From: Nemertoderma westbladi
Taxonomy: Eukaryota > Xenacoelomorpha > Nemertodermatida > Nemertodermatidae
Assembly (NCBI GenBank): GCA_032718475.1
Contig: JAUCBJ010001965.1
Location: 1-27,011 of the forward strand
Length of the DNA stretch: 27,011 nucleotides
Direction of reading: 5' to 3'
The position numbers were made by a program, and so were the translations under genes. How positions within the stretch are numbered: position 1 is the stretch's first letter; each line of letters opens with the position of its first letter. Positions 9,458 through 18,934 of the stretch are shown one piece after another. The notes beneath the pieces are model-generated. The model was not told where the DNA came from and did no database searches. It worked only from the letters and a program-made list of their open reading frames with translations.

Positions 9458-9749
9458 TGCTCAGGGTATACACCCACCAACAAGTGCATATGCAGCACCA
9501 GATACAGCTCCCTCTACAGCACCATCTGCTTTGGACTTTTCAACCCTCTGTTTGAGTTGCCAAAGGCATACAACTACCATCTATAATATAAATGTGTGTG
9601 CCAGAGAGCCCTGTAATGGTAAAAAATACGGACAAATGGCACAGAGGAGAAACGATGTATCACCTATGTGCTGCAATGAGTGCAGTGCATATTTACACTC
9701 CAGCTGCAGTGAGGTTATCGCAACTGTAATTTTATGGGACCAGCTGTAA
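9423..9749 (+). CDS. Cys/His-rich C-terminal region, probable continuation of the OTU gene
   Basis: The frame begins inside the OTU-like ELNVML segment (ATG 9423 overlaps its end) and is most simply read as the C terminus of that gene after a frameshift. Residues 15-40 are a Pro/Ala/Thr linker. The rest holds paired cysteines: CLSC, CAREPC, then CCNECSAYLHSSC, the last resembling the C-x2-C-x4-H-x2-C end of a PHD or treble-clef zinc finger. After the stop at 9747-9749 a different frame continues to about 9869 with further coding-like sequence (KKQELWVQLEHGSKC). It is likely a broken protein of a mobile element; the function is unknown. Confidence 0.5.
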   Translation: MLCYASPVASYNAQGIHPPTSAYAAPDTAPSTAPSALDFSTLCLSCQRHTTTIYNINVCAREPCNGKKYGQMAQRRNDVSPMCCNECSAYLHSSCSEVIATVILWDQL

Positions 9750-9865
9750 TAAATTCATGTCTAACCTCGAACACGATTCTTACTGATAATAAGAAACAGG
9801 AACTGTGGGTTCAGCTGGAACATGGAAGCAAATGTGCTCAGAGTGTTATAACAGATGTGTTATAA

Positions 9866-10075
9866 TTTCAAGGAAATACTAGCTAGTAAAAAAAAACACT
9901 AGCTACACCTTAATAAATAATATATAATAATGTTCTCGAACACTACCAATAACAAAAATAAAAATACAGTATTTTTAAAATTTCAAAAAATTCTAGCAAG
10001 TAAATAACACTAGCTGCTACCATAACAAATATCTCTACTAATGTTCTAGAACATTCACCAATATCAAAAAAGCAC
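9866..10075 (+). repeat. Diverged direct repeat, two units of about 115 bases
   Basis: Unit 1 (9866-9980) and unit 2 (9981 to about 10075) share TTTCAA, CTAGC-AGTAAA, AACACTAGCT, TAATGTTCT-GAACA and ACCAATA in the same order. The second unit contains the perfect 16-bp palindrome AATGTTCTAGAACATT (10040-10055); in the first it is degraded. Confidence 0.7.
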
Positions 10076-10094
10076 TAAAAAGTTGCTATCTGGA

Positions 10095-10353
10095 ACCGGA
10101 CAATTCGGTCCCGGACAATTCGGTCCCGGACAATTCGGTCCCGAACAATTCGGTCCCGGACAATTCGGTCCTAGGACAATTCGGTCCTAGGACAATTCGG
10201 TCCTAGGACAATTCGGCCCCGGACAATTCGGTCCCGGACAATTCGGTCCCATTTATTTAGAGTTTTGGGACCGAATTGTCCGGGAACGAATTGTCCGGAC
10301 CGAATTGTCCGGACCGAATTATCCGGACCGAATTGTCCGGGACCGAATTGTCC
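10095..10353. repeat. Palindromic array of a 15- to 17-bp unit in opposed blocks
   Basis: Left of about 10255, roughly ten units read GGACAATTCGGTCC joined by C, CC or TA. After a short AT loop (ATTTATTTAGAGTTTT), roughly six units read the reverse complement, GGACCGAATTGTCC, to 10353. The single unit is itself nearly palindromic around AATT, so the whole block can fold on several scales. An open frame starting at 10276 in the right block is a by-product. Confidence 0.9.
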
Positions 10354-10506
10354 TACATCCGTATGGAAAATGTGCCTGAGCTAGTATTATGCACCTTAAT
10401 TATTACTATAATGATTGCCAGGTGTCACGTCAAAATTATTATAAAATATGAAATATCAAAGGTTTTAAATTTTGTGAAATTTAAAACTGCATATAAAAAA
10501 CTTAAT
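10354..10506. other. Short unique spacer before the foldback structure
   Basis: AT-rich; nothing is recognised. It separates the opposed short-repeat array from the left arm of the large inverted repeat. Confidence 0.35.
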
Positions 10507-12493
10507 CTGCATATGGATCAATTCCCCCCCAATAATGATGCATCGCAGGTTGTATTATAGTATTGATTTCACAAGTTTCAGCTTAACTTATCATAAATAA
10601 CGAAACTGGAGGAGGATTTCACTTTACTATTATTACTTACGTTTATTATTAACTTATAAACTTTATAACATATATATACATATAAACTAATTAACTTATG
10701 GGCAAATGGCAAGGCAAGCAGTAGAAGCCACCTTTGCCTCACATCTCTGATTGTAATCCCAATTATCCTTCCCCCTGCCTTTTCCGTTTGACACATGTCT
10801 GTCTGCCAGTCTATTTCTGCCAATAGACATCAATAAAATTAATTTAAGAATTTAGGGCCATATTTTATATTTTGATATTATAAAGGGGCCACTGTTAATA
10901 AATTTAATATAATTAACTGTAGATTATGAACTCAATCTAACATGGGTGTATTTTCCTAGGAAGGCCATTTAATATATTTGTTTTAGGTTTTAGGGCCATT
11001 TCATATCTCTGTATTTCTAATTTAGGGCATATTCTAAGGAAATCTTGATATCGCACTTCAATTGGGATTTGGGTGTAGACCTATATTTTTTATTATATGA
11101 TACAATAACTGTTGTTAACAAGTATGGGGGGGGGGGGGGGGTGGGGGGGTAACATCGTGCCCGTGTGTGTCTGAGTCTGTATTCACAGAAATACTCAATA
11201 TTCAAACCCCTTAACTTTTCCTAGTATTAACATATTACGTTTTTAATGACAAAATCTGAAACATTTTAAAATCTAAAACTATATTATTTTGAAAGTTATT
11301 TTTTGGGGTACTAAATATCGTCTGGTGTGTTTAAAAATGGCCAAACCAAATAATTAAAAAAAATAGGTCACAAAATGGCACTCTGCTGTGGCCAAACGTG
11401 CCTTTTTTTGCCGTGACAGTGGAACATATGGTGACTGGTGAATCCCTCCCCCCCCCCCCCCTCCCCCTTTCTCCATAATTTTAGTCATTCAAAACGTATG
11501 ATATGAATTTTAAGAAACGTTTCAGATTTCTGTCTCCCAGCAAAGGTATTCTGCAGATCAGATCGGGATCGGGTCTGCTCATTAGATTATATTTGAACAA
11601 TATCAGGGAGCTAATTATCGGTAATCAAAAACAAAAGCGACCATTGTGATTCTATAAAAATGTACTGTATTATATCCTTGCAGTAATTGAGATCAACGTG
11701 ATTTCATGAAAAGATCCAAAAGTGTGTTAGGTTACCATTCTTTGGAACTAGCACGAACATCATTTTCATTTTTTGAGGGAGTTCTGCACGTGTATTTAGG
11801 TTGAATGAGTTCCAAACACTTGAGATCTCGCCGGCAAAGTGTATGTGATTATAGTGCATATATCTGTGAATACAGACTCAGACACGCACGGGCACGATGT
11901 ACTGTTTCACAGAGATATCCCCTCCCCTCATATTTCCCGCTGTTGTTTACAGCAGTTATTGTATTATATAATAACTAATATCCACCCAAATCCCAATTGA
12001 AGTGCGATAACAAGATTTCCTTAGAATATGCCCTGATTTAGAAATACAGAGATATGAAATGGCCCTAAAACCTAAAACAAATATATTACACCCATGTTAG
12101 ATTGAGTTCATAATCTACAGTTAATTTCTTAAATTTATTAACAGTGGCCCCTTTATAATATCAAAATATAAAATATGGCCCTAAATTTATAAATTAATTT
12201 TATTGATGTCTATTGGCAGAAATAGACTTGCAGACAGACATGTGTCAAACGGAAAAGACAGGGGGAAGGATAATTGGGATTACGATCAGAGATGTGAGGC
12301 AAAGGTGGCTCCTACTGCTTGCCTTGCCATTTGCCCATCGCCTTATAAGTTAATAATAAAAGTAAGTAATAATAGTAAAGTGAAATCCTTCTCCAGTTTC
12401 GTTATTTATGATACATTTAAGCTGAAACTTGTGAAATCAATACTATAATACAACCTGTGCTGCATCATTGGGGAGAAACTGATCCATATGCAG
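10507..12493. mobile_element. Foldback structure: two imperfect inverted arms of about 650 bases around a 660-base loop
   Basis: The left arm (10507 to about 11195) and right arm (about 11860 to 12493) are reverse complements along their length. Matching landmarks: CTGCATATGGATCA / TGATCCATATGCAG at the outer ends, TATAGTATTGATTTCACAAG, CTTTGCCTCACATCTCTGAT, GGCCACTGTTAATAAATTTA, AATTGGGATTTGGGTG, and CGTGCCCGTG near the inner end. The arms differ by many substitutions and small indels (for example a 20-base piece around 10963 is absent on the right), so the structure is old. Inside the left arm are G runs (11126-11141 and 11143-11149); the loop has C runs (11448-11467). No coding capacity is seen; short frames in the arms are chance. 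No target-site duplication was found. Read through, it would form a long hairpin RNA. Confidence 0.85.
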
Positions 12494-12886
12494 TTCCAGG
12501 AAAACAACAGATGATAATCTTTGATTGTATGTTTACTAAATACAAAAAAATATCAATAAAAATTGTTATTGGTTTTGTGATTGTTTTCGTTCTTAGTTCA
12601 CACAATAATAGACTAAGATATTCACCTTTGTAAATACCGGTACAGTTTATCTCTAGTATTGTATACAGCGCAGTGGGAGAGCTTACAGACGTGTCGACAG
12701 TGCCGGATTAACCTTAAGGCATATAAGGCACGTGCCTTAGGGCCAGCCGAAAATACGGGCCATTTTTTTCTCAAAGAGTCATTCCTGTGAAAAAATTATT
12801 TTCTAAAATTTGTAGAAAACATAGCAAGAAAGTGCATCTTTCGACTACTTTCTATCCCTAAATTTCTGATAGAAAGTGCAAAATTC
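12494..12886. other. Intergenic, possible decayed DNA-transposon end
   Basis: No gene. CAGTGCCGGATTAACC at about 12699 resembles the CAG-starting termini of hAT-type elements and is followed by an inverted AAGGC / GCCTT pair, but no matching opposite end was found. Confidence 0.3.
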
Positions 12887-12933
12887 TAGCTCAGTCGACC
12901 GACAGGTGGGTGCTGTGTTATTAGTTCGAGACC
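12887..12933 (+). repeat. tRNA-like promoter pair, probable SINE remnant
   Basis: TAGCTCAGTCGA (12887-12898) matches the tRNA A box, and AGTTCGAGACC (12923-12933) matches the B box, 37 bases apart in the right order. No tRNA cloverleaf can be drawn, so this is a worn tRNA-derived SINE head or tRNA pseudogene rather than a tRNA gene. Confidence 0.45.
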
Positions 12934-13523
12934 TGATGGCAGGGAAATAATATAACATGGGCAGTAAAACTTTAAAGTGTTAATTATGAACCATGGAGAA
13001 TTTAATTGCATTTTCTTTTCAATTTAATTTTAATTATTTGTCGTTATGCTCTTAAACTATCAGAACAACCACATAATTAGTTGTAGATAAAATAGTTGTT
13101 GATAAAAAAAAATACGTGTCAGAAGTAACTTCTTGTCACTACTGTAATTTAATTTAACCGAAATTCAGATGTTCTGCCCTCGTGTATTGAATTTTGCATT
13201 CGATGGCATTTTAGGATTGATTGATGCGCTTGTTGGCGCCATCATCCGGACCAGCCGGCATTTAATTAGACTTCACTTCAGTAAAAACCAAAAATTACAG
13301 TACAGTTACACATCAAAATTGCACTAATAGCACATCATACACGTTATTAATAATGCATAACAAAACAGCATAATAAAATCATGGATCGTGATAAAAGTAT
13401 AGTACAGTATTGTTATAGGATAACATTAGACACATACCAACATTATTAACAATCATCATTAAATATATCAGTACAAACAGAAATCAATCGATATTTGTTG
13501 CAATGAGACATTAAAGCTTCCAC
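12934..13523. other. Probable 3' untranslated end of the minus-strand LINE and unassigned DNA
   Basis: No open frame. The LINE is on the minus strand, so its 3' end must lie here; the GC-richer stretch around 13205-13262 is the most likely candidate. No poly(A) tail or simple 3' repeat was identified. Confidence 0.35.
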
Positions 13524-15203
13524 CTAAAATTGAAAGTAGTTGTGGACCAGGCTTACTTTGTTAGCGAAGGTTAAACCATTTGTAGCATAACAGGCTCTCA
13601 GAAAGTTGTAGCTACCAAAGTCTGTGGTAGTTGCTGCACCTTCATCCATCCGTGATCTCAGTTCCTCATTGGAGTAGGTATAGTTTAGCATATTAAACAT
13701 GGATGGAAGGCCTGATGTCTGTCTAGCAATCTCGTATGTGTGACTCAGCCCCATCTTCACGTTATTTGACGCAAGTGAATTCGTCATCAACAAGTACCGC
13801 AGATTCTGCTGGAGTGACTCCTTTGGACATCGAGATATCCGTCTAATCAATCCAATTGAGCGTTCTGACACAAGATTACTAAGTGAAGATGCTCCATACA
13901 GCAAGCATAGAGCTGAGTTTGACACACGATTATTACAGTACATGAGACCACGCATGATTTTACGAAACTGTCCATTCAGCGATTCCACTTCAGTACCTGA
14001 AAGCATTCCAAAATTAAATTCTAGGCCATAAAGGATACCAGGCACAGCGACAGCATTCCATAGCCTGGCAATGCATTCCGCAGGAAATTGCCGTACTGTC
14101 CAACCCCTGGTGTGGAAGATCGCCCCCATTGACGATATCCTGCGTCGACATTCATTTAGAAGCTGATATGGAGATTGGTAGAAAGTAAATCCAAGGAAAG
14201 ATATTGACTTAGTGAACAGTACATTTGTACCAAGGATTGATAGCGTTCTGTCAGAGAGACTCTGCACTTTAGATGACCCATTTACCATCGTCCAGTGAGT
14301 TTTACTTATGGAGATAGAAAGTCCAATTTTCTTTAGCTCGGTATCCAGAAGTACCATCATATTATCGATGTCCCCACCGCATTCAGCAAATAAAATGATA
14401 TCGTCGGCATAGTTGAGGATGGAGACACTGCGATTCATAATAATTCTACACCCCAGTCCAGAATTCTTAACAGCCTCAATTGCATCAGAAATATAAAAAT
14501 TAAACAGGATCGGTGAAAGGATAGATCCTTGCTTAACTCCATTTCTTGGAGTGAAGCTATTGATGTCAACCTCCTCACCAAATTTGAAAAAGAAACGGCC
14601 ACTAAGGTAATACTGCAGAAGGAGTCTACACACTGATGGATTTATAACACTGGATAACTTCTCAAACAGAACTCTGAAGTCAACTGTGTCGAATGCTGAG
14701 TCAATATCTGTCTGGCACAAGTACACTGGAGCTCGGCTACTGTTAAAGTGGTTTATAATCTCATATGCTAGACTGATAGAAGTGTCACACCCAATGCCTT
14801 TCTGGTACGCCATCGACAGCTCATGCGGTTTTATGACACTCCGAAGAAATTCTGAGAGGCAAATCGCTTCCAAGATCTTTGCAATAATATTGACCGTAGA
14901 CACCGGACGATATGAGGATGGATGAAATCTATCTTTCCTGTGACCCTTATAGATACATGTAATTATGTCTCCCCAAGAAGTTGGGGACAATGACCTAGGC
15001 GCAACGATGTTCTAAAGATATTGTGGAGAACCCCTACAACAAGAGTTGGATTAAGAGCTAGTAGGTGCTCCACTACTAGTGATGCAGAGTCTGGCGACTT
15101 ATTTTTGTTCAACGAGAGAATCGCAGTCCTTATGGTTTCTGATGAAATTTCGGGTACAGTTGAGTTGTTACAGATGAGATCAAGCAATTCCTGCAAAACC
15201 TAA
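13524..15203 (-). pseudogene. Non-LTR retrotransposon reverse transcriptase, 5'-truncated, one frameshift
   Basis: The main frame (14990-13524, 488 codons) has the ordered reverse transcriptase motifs: YKGHRKD...SYRPVS near residues 14-30, TDIDSAFDTVDF (motif A, about 94-105), GVKQGSILSPILFNF (motif B, about 151-165), NYADDIILFAECGG (motif C, 193-206, with the catalytic aspartate pair), SISKTH and FLGFTF. About 200 residues of thumb and C-terminal region follow. The preceding piece (15196-14963, NKNKSPDSASLVVEHLL) is the usual lead-in; it joins the main frame at about 14985 through a single-base shift inside the CP-x-SWGDII segment. A stop lies just upstream of it and no endonuclease domain is present, so the element is 5'-truncated, as expected for target-primed insertion. 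The pattern is that of the CR1/L2/jockey-like group; the exact clade is not certain. The frame is otherwise clean, so the insertion is fairly young. Confidence 0.85.
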
Positions 15204-15205
15204 AA

Positions 15206-15258
15206 CTCTCGGACAGCATAATTAAATTTTAGTAATTTAATCGCTGTGACACCGAGAG
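15206..15258. repeat. Two-step hairpin, CTCTCGG-ACAGC / GCTGT-CCGAGAG
   Basis: Arms of 7 plus 5 bases (15206-15217 with 15243-15247 and 15252-15258) surround an AT-rich core that itself contains TAAATT/AATTTA. It sits between the truncated 5' end of the LINE and the Rep region and would fold into an interrupted stem. Confidence 0.6.
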
Positions 15259-15600
15259 GGCACAGAGAAACACCAGAAGATGCCTTAATATCACTAACTA
15301 TAGGCCTGTCTACTAGACACTATTAACCACACACTATAAAGGTAAACAAAATCCTTATCGCATTTCCAGCTGCAGTTAGTGACAGTTCGCGGCAAACTAC
15401 AGAGAGTTTCCAGATTACTAAGCGTTTCAAAAGTATTCAATTGTATCCTTTGGCGAAAAAATTTTGGTTGTTGCCAATTCAATTATGTTCAATTATGTTC
15501 AATTGTCCCGTTCAACAACATTACATTACACTGGTACACATTTGATAAAATGTGTTCACAATTGTACAAATCTGCGTTTTCTGGTGGCCTGTACTGTATA

Positions 15601-17330
15601 ATGTCAAGAATTCGTGGTAGTACCAAGTCTATGATTTCAAATGATGAAGCTGTTGAATTTTATAAGTGTGGTCTTATAAAAGATCTTCATCATTTAGAAT
15701 TTATTACTTCATGCTTTAATAGGCAATTTCATGATTGTAATAAGCCGGGATCCCGCTGCCAAAAAGTTAAAAAGGGCACTGATCAAACTTTTTGCCGTTT
15801 CCATGACTATGAAACAGCAAATTATTGGGATTATAAACCAATTCCATTAAAGCATAGTGCTGATGCTGTCAAAGTAAATCTTGCTATAGGTCTTGCAATG
15901 GAACACCCATATGATCCCTATGGTGAAGAGCCTATTATGTTAGATCCCTTAAGAGCAGGTACACCTACCTATACATATGATAGCCTTCCAAATCAGAAAT
16001 TTTCCCCCTGCAACCCCCGGCTGTTTGCTGCTACTTGTTCTAATGATAATTTATTAAGACTTGATAGTCGTGGCTGTGTTGATTATTGTAAAAAATATAG
16101 TGCTGGTCAGGATGAAAAGGCAGAGATTATTATTAAAACTGGTCAAGAAAAAGAGAGTTGCACAAACTGGGCGGCTGATTGGCCTACCAGAAATGATTTG
16201 GCATTCTTTAAAATTCCCAATTACTGTGGCAGGAGTAGAATCTATTTCTATCCCTACAGTTCCACTAGAAAATCGTGGAGGGTTTTTAAGAAAATTAGAT
16301 AAGGGTGCGGTGCTCAAGGTGGACCACATTAGGGTGTTGGGGGGGATCATGAAGAAAATACTGCAGGAGAAACTGGTCAGGCACCTAGCAATGTTGCAGT
16401 TTTTCCTGAAGATGGTGCTCATGGTGAATTTAATGAAGCTGTAAGGGTACGTCGGAATCTTCATCTTCCAAATGAACGTCAGTTCACCCAGATGCAAGAA
16501 ATGCTAATGTTGGATAGATGCCACAGTACAGTTACCATCGATCCCATATCATCCTTTGGTCTGCGGCCACCAGAGCTTTTATTTATAAATGCTCTAGATC
16601 AATATCTTGTATGGTTTGTGGGGATTATTGCTCCAAAATATCCCGATGAATCTGTTCATGAACATCACCTGGATGCTGACTTTTATAAATCTGACTGGGT
16701 TAATGGAGAAGGTCGTATTATAAAAATCAGACCTTCAGCTTTAGAACCAGCTAGAAAATTTGCAGTTGAGTTTCAGTCACAAAATTTAAATTATATACAA
16801 AACTGTATTACTTTTATTAAAGTGCTTGACAAAATTGAAAAGGATCCTGAATTTTATGACAGATTTGTTTATAAAAATTGCAAGAAACCAAAGAAACTTC
16901 CTGTTGCACTTGATTCAAATATATCTCCCTTGAACCCAATCAAATTTATTATTCATTACATTTTAAGTTTGGGACGTTTTGAGACAGAGTATGACATTTT
17001 TATTGTTCCAAATATACGTGAATGTATAAATACTGGTCAAATGTGGCCTTCTCCGGGAACTAGGGATTGATGATAACTATAGTGTGGCTGATGTAAACAA
17101 TTCCAATTTTAGATAATTTCAAATCAATAGATGTAAATAAAGCTACTGAAGACTGTGTATCAAGTTTGTCTTGTAAACCTGGAAAATTAGCATTTTTACA
17201 ATCTTTGCAAGTTATGTTTATTGAAGAAATTAGAATGGTTAATGGGGAAATTTTTACAATAATAGTCTATGTACTCCGACAAGATAGAAAAAGTTCAGTC
17301 CCACTTGGTGGGGCTAACCTGCTCCTTTAA
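15601..17330 (+). pseudogene. Helitron/Helentron Rep-region protein, decayed and truncated
   Basis: Coding similarity is spread over four stretches in changing frames: 15601 to about 16130, about 16150 to 16445, 16449 to 17070, and about 17110 to 17330. The first has CNKPGSRCQK...TFCRFHDYE, like the Cys-rich CRFH segment at the Rep HUH region, then NPRLFA and CVDYCKKYSAG, corresponding to the Tyr-x2-Lys-Tyr motif that carries the catalytic tyrosine. The second has TGRLIGLPEMIWHSL, matching the block after the tyrosine motif. The third has SSFGLRPPELLFINALDQY and LSLGRFETEYDIF, found in the linker before the helicase. Rep nicks and rejoins DNA in rolling-circle transposition. The second His of the HUH pair appears lost (QFH). 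At least three frameshifts make it non-functional. No helicase follows in this copy. The start of the original protein is uncertain; sequence before 15601 is open but shows no family feature. Confidence 0.65.
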
Positions 17331-17334
17331 TATT

Positions 17335-17397
17335 GCTAAGAATACTGCCAGGCTAAAAATACTCGTGGGCTAAGAATACCCGCGGGCTAAGAATACA
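17335..17397 (+). repeat. 17-bp tandem repeat, 3.7 copies
   Basis: Units GCTAAGAATACTGCCAG, GCTAAAAATACTCGTGG, GCTAAGAATACCCGCGG and a partial GCTAAGAATACA follow one another directly at the broken end of the Rep region. Confidence 0.9.
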
Positions 17398-17887
17398 TTT
17401 AAAACATTTCTCCTATGTACTCTTTTGTAAATTAACATCTGGGGATGGGCCTGATAAAATTAAACAACTTACCAACCTAGCTGGCCAGTCAAAATTAAAG
17501 TGCAATGTGCACCCAGCCAATTATTTAGTAAAGTTACCGTTAATCAACAACCACCCATGTAGTATTGAAGGGTGTACTAAAACTGCTCGGTACAAGTGTC
17601 CACATGGAATCCAACTGTTTGACTGCCCCATTTCGCTTTGCTACACCCACGCTAAACCGCTCATTCTGCTCCCACATGAGACCCTGGTTAACTCGCCAAG
17701 TCTGCAGCAAATAAACCGTGTTCCACAACGAGCCGACCAACTTCCAGAGGAGATTAGGGACAGCGAGGAGGAGGTGTTAGGGAGATTCAACGACCAACCA
17801 GACCAAGATGTTCTCCATTACATCGAGAGCTACTTAACTTGGGGGGGGGGGGGGGGGGGTATAAATACCCTGTGGTTAAAATATTAG
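17359..17887 (+). CDS. Cys/His-rich open frame without ATG, unknown
   Basis: A frame open for about 175 codons with no in-frame ATG; the first possible non-ATG start of note is GTG 17507. It contains a dense metal-binding-like cluster near 17550-17655: HPCSIEGC, YKCPHG, DCPISLCYTHAK, i.e. C-x4-C-x7-C-x-H...C-x4-C-x2-H. This is followed by an acidic segment (EEIRDSEEEVLG) and then a 19-base G run (17841-17859) that reads as poly-Gly just before the stop. Base use differs from the AT-rich flanks, supporting real coding origin, at least in the past. It may be an internal exon or the C-terminal zinc region of an unrecognised transposase. I do not recognise the family. Confidence 0.4.
17841..17859 (+). 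repeat. G homopolymer, 19 bases
   Basis: An uninterrupted G run at the end of the Cys/His-rich frame. Length uncertainty here directly affects where that frame ends. Confidence 0.85.
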
Positions 17888-18298
17888 TTTGTTTTTCTTA
17901 TCTTTTCTGGTGTATAATTTGATTAGTATTTACGGTTTTCACTTTCTGGCTTGTCTTCCCTTAGCGGCAGGCTGGTGAACTCCCGAATAATATACGTCCT
18001 CCTAAACACGCAACCGCCTGTGGTGTAATCTATATATGCCATGCATCAGCTCGAAATGATTAAAAACTTTTTCACCTTCAGACAATCCACCTCCTACTGG
18101 TAGACTGGAGAACTTCAACGTCCTCCCAAACAGGAATCCAATCTTGTAGTAGATCTTTCCCCAGTATCAGCTCGAAAACAATAAAATTGGTGATGGGAAG
18201 GGTTTCACTCTCAGAGATTACACACCCAAGCAGCAGATTTAAGAACTGTAGGCTGGTCGGCGTCCTCTCACTCAAACAGGCAGCGAAAGATCTCTGTT
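17888..18298 (+). repeat. Region of diverged repeats, about three units of 125-150 bases
   Basis: Starting near 17970, 18097 and 18247, related sequence recurs: a (G)TAGRCTGG-GAACT head, CGTCCTC-CAAACAGG, and ATCAGCTCGAAA (seen at 18048 and 18167). Divergence is high, so unit borders are approximate. No gene is supported; a minus-strand frame across the last two units is likely chance. Confidence 0.4.
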
Positions 18299-18318
18299 GT
18301 ACATACATACATACATAA
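18299..18318 (+). repeat. CATA microsatellite
   Basis: About four ACAT steps ending in ATAAAT, immediately after the diverged repeats. Confidence 0.8.
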
Positions 18319-18547
18319 ATATAAAGTTATATGAAGTTATAAAGTCGCCTGAGTCCTGATTGCTGAGCAGTAATATATTTTGGCCTAAAACGTCCCGAAA
18401 TAATCCACTTTGACCACATTCGATTCACGCAAACAAATACTTAAAATATGACGAGATAGTGACGTTGCTCAAGTTATGTAGCTTTCTATTATTGTATCGC
18501 GAGACAGACAGACTGAGATTTATGAGACTTAAAGTCAGAGATTTATA

Positions 18548-18934
18548 TTGGACGGATCCATCATGGATGTTGGACGGATCCATCATGGATGTTGGACGGA
18601 TCCGTCATGGATGTTTAATGGATCCGTCATGGATGTTGGACGGATCCATCCATTGTGGATGTTGGATGGATCCATCATGGATGTTGGATGGATTCATTAT
18701 GGATGTTGGACGGATCCGTCATGGATGTTGGACGGATCCATCATGGATGTTGGAGGGATCCGTCATGGATGTTGGACGGATCCATCATGGATGTTGGACG
18801 GATCCGTCATGGATGTTGGACGGATCCATCATGGATGTTTGACGGATCCGTCATGGATGTTGGACGGATCCATCATGGATGTTGGACGGATCCGTCATGG
18901 ATGTTGGACGGATCCATCATGGATGTTGGATGGA
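18548..18934 (+). repeat. 22-bp satellite, 17 units, later ones forming a 44-bp higher-order repeat
   Basis: The unit is TTGGACGGATCCATCATGGATG or its CCGTC variant. One unit near 18636 is 26 bases. From about 18701 on, the CCATC and CCGTC versions alternate strictly for ten units, so the effective period there is 44. Each unit contains ATCCATCATGGAT, a palindrome with 6-base arms around one base. Because 22 is not a multiple of 3 and the unit lacks stops, all three plus frames stay open through the array, which explains several overlapping but meaningless frames here. Confidence 0.95.

Noticed and set aside
10276-10560. Plus-strand open frame of 94 codons
   Set aside because: Its start lies inside the palindromic array and the rest is AT-rich low-complexity sequence.
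12699-12745. hAT transposon terminus starting CAGTGCCGG
   Set aside because: No matching inverted end or 8-bp target duplication could be found; kept only as a note in the intergenic entry.
15700-15800. Intact HUH nuclease motif in the Rep region
   Set aside because: Only one His is seen where the HUH pair is expected (QFH), and the gene is frameshifted, so an active site cannot be claimed.
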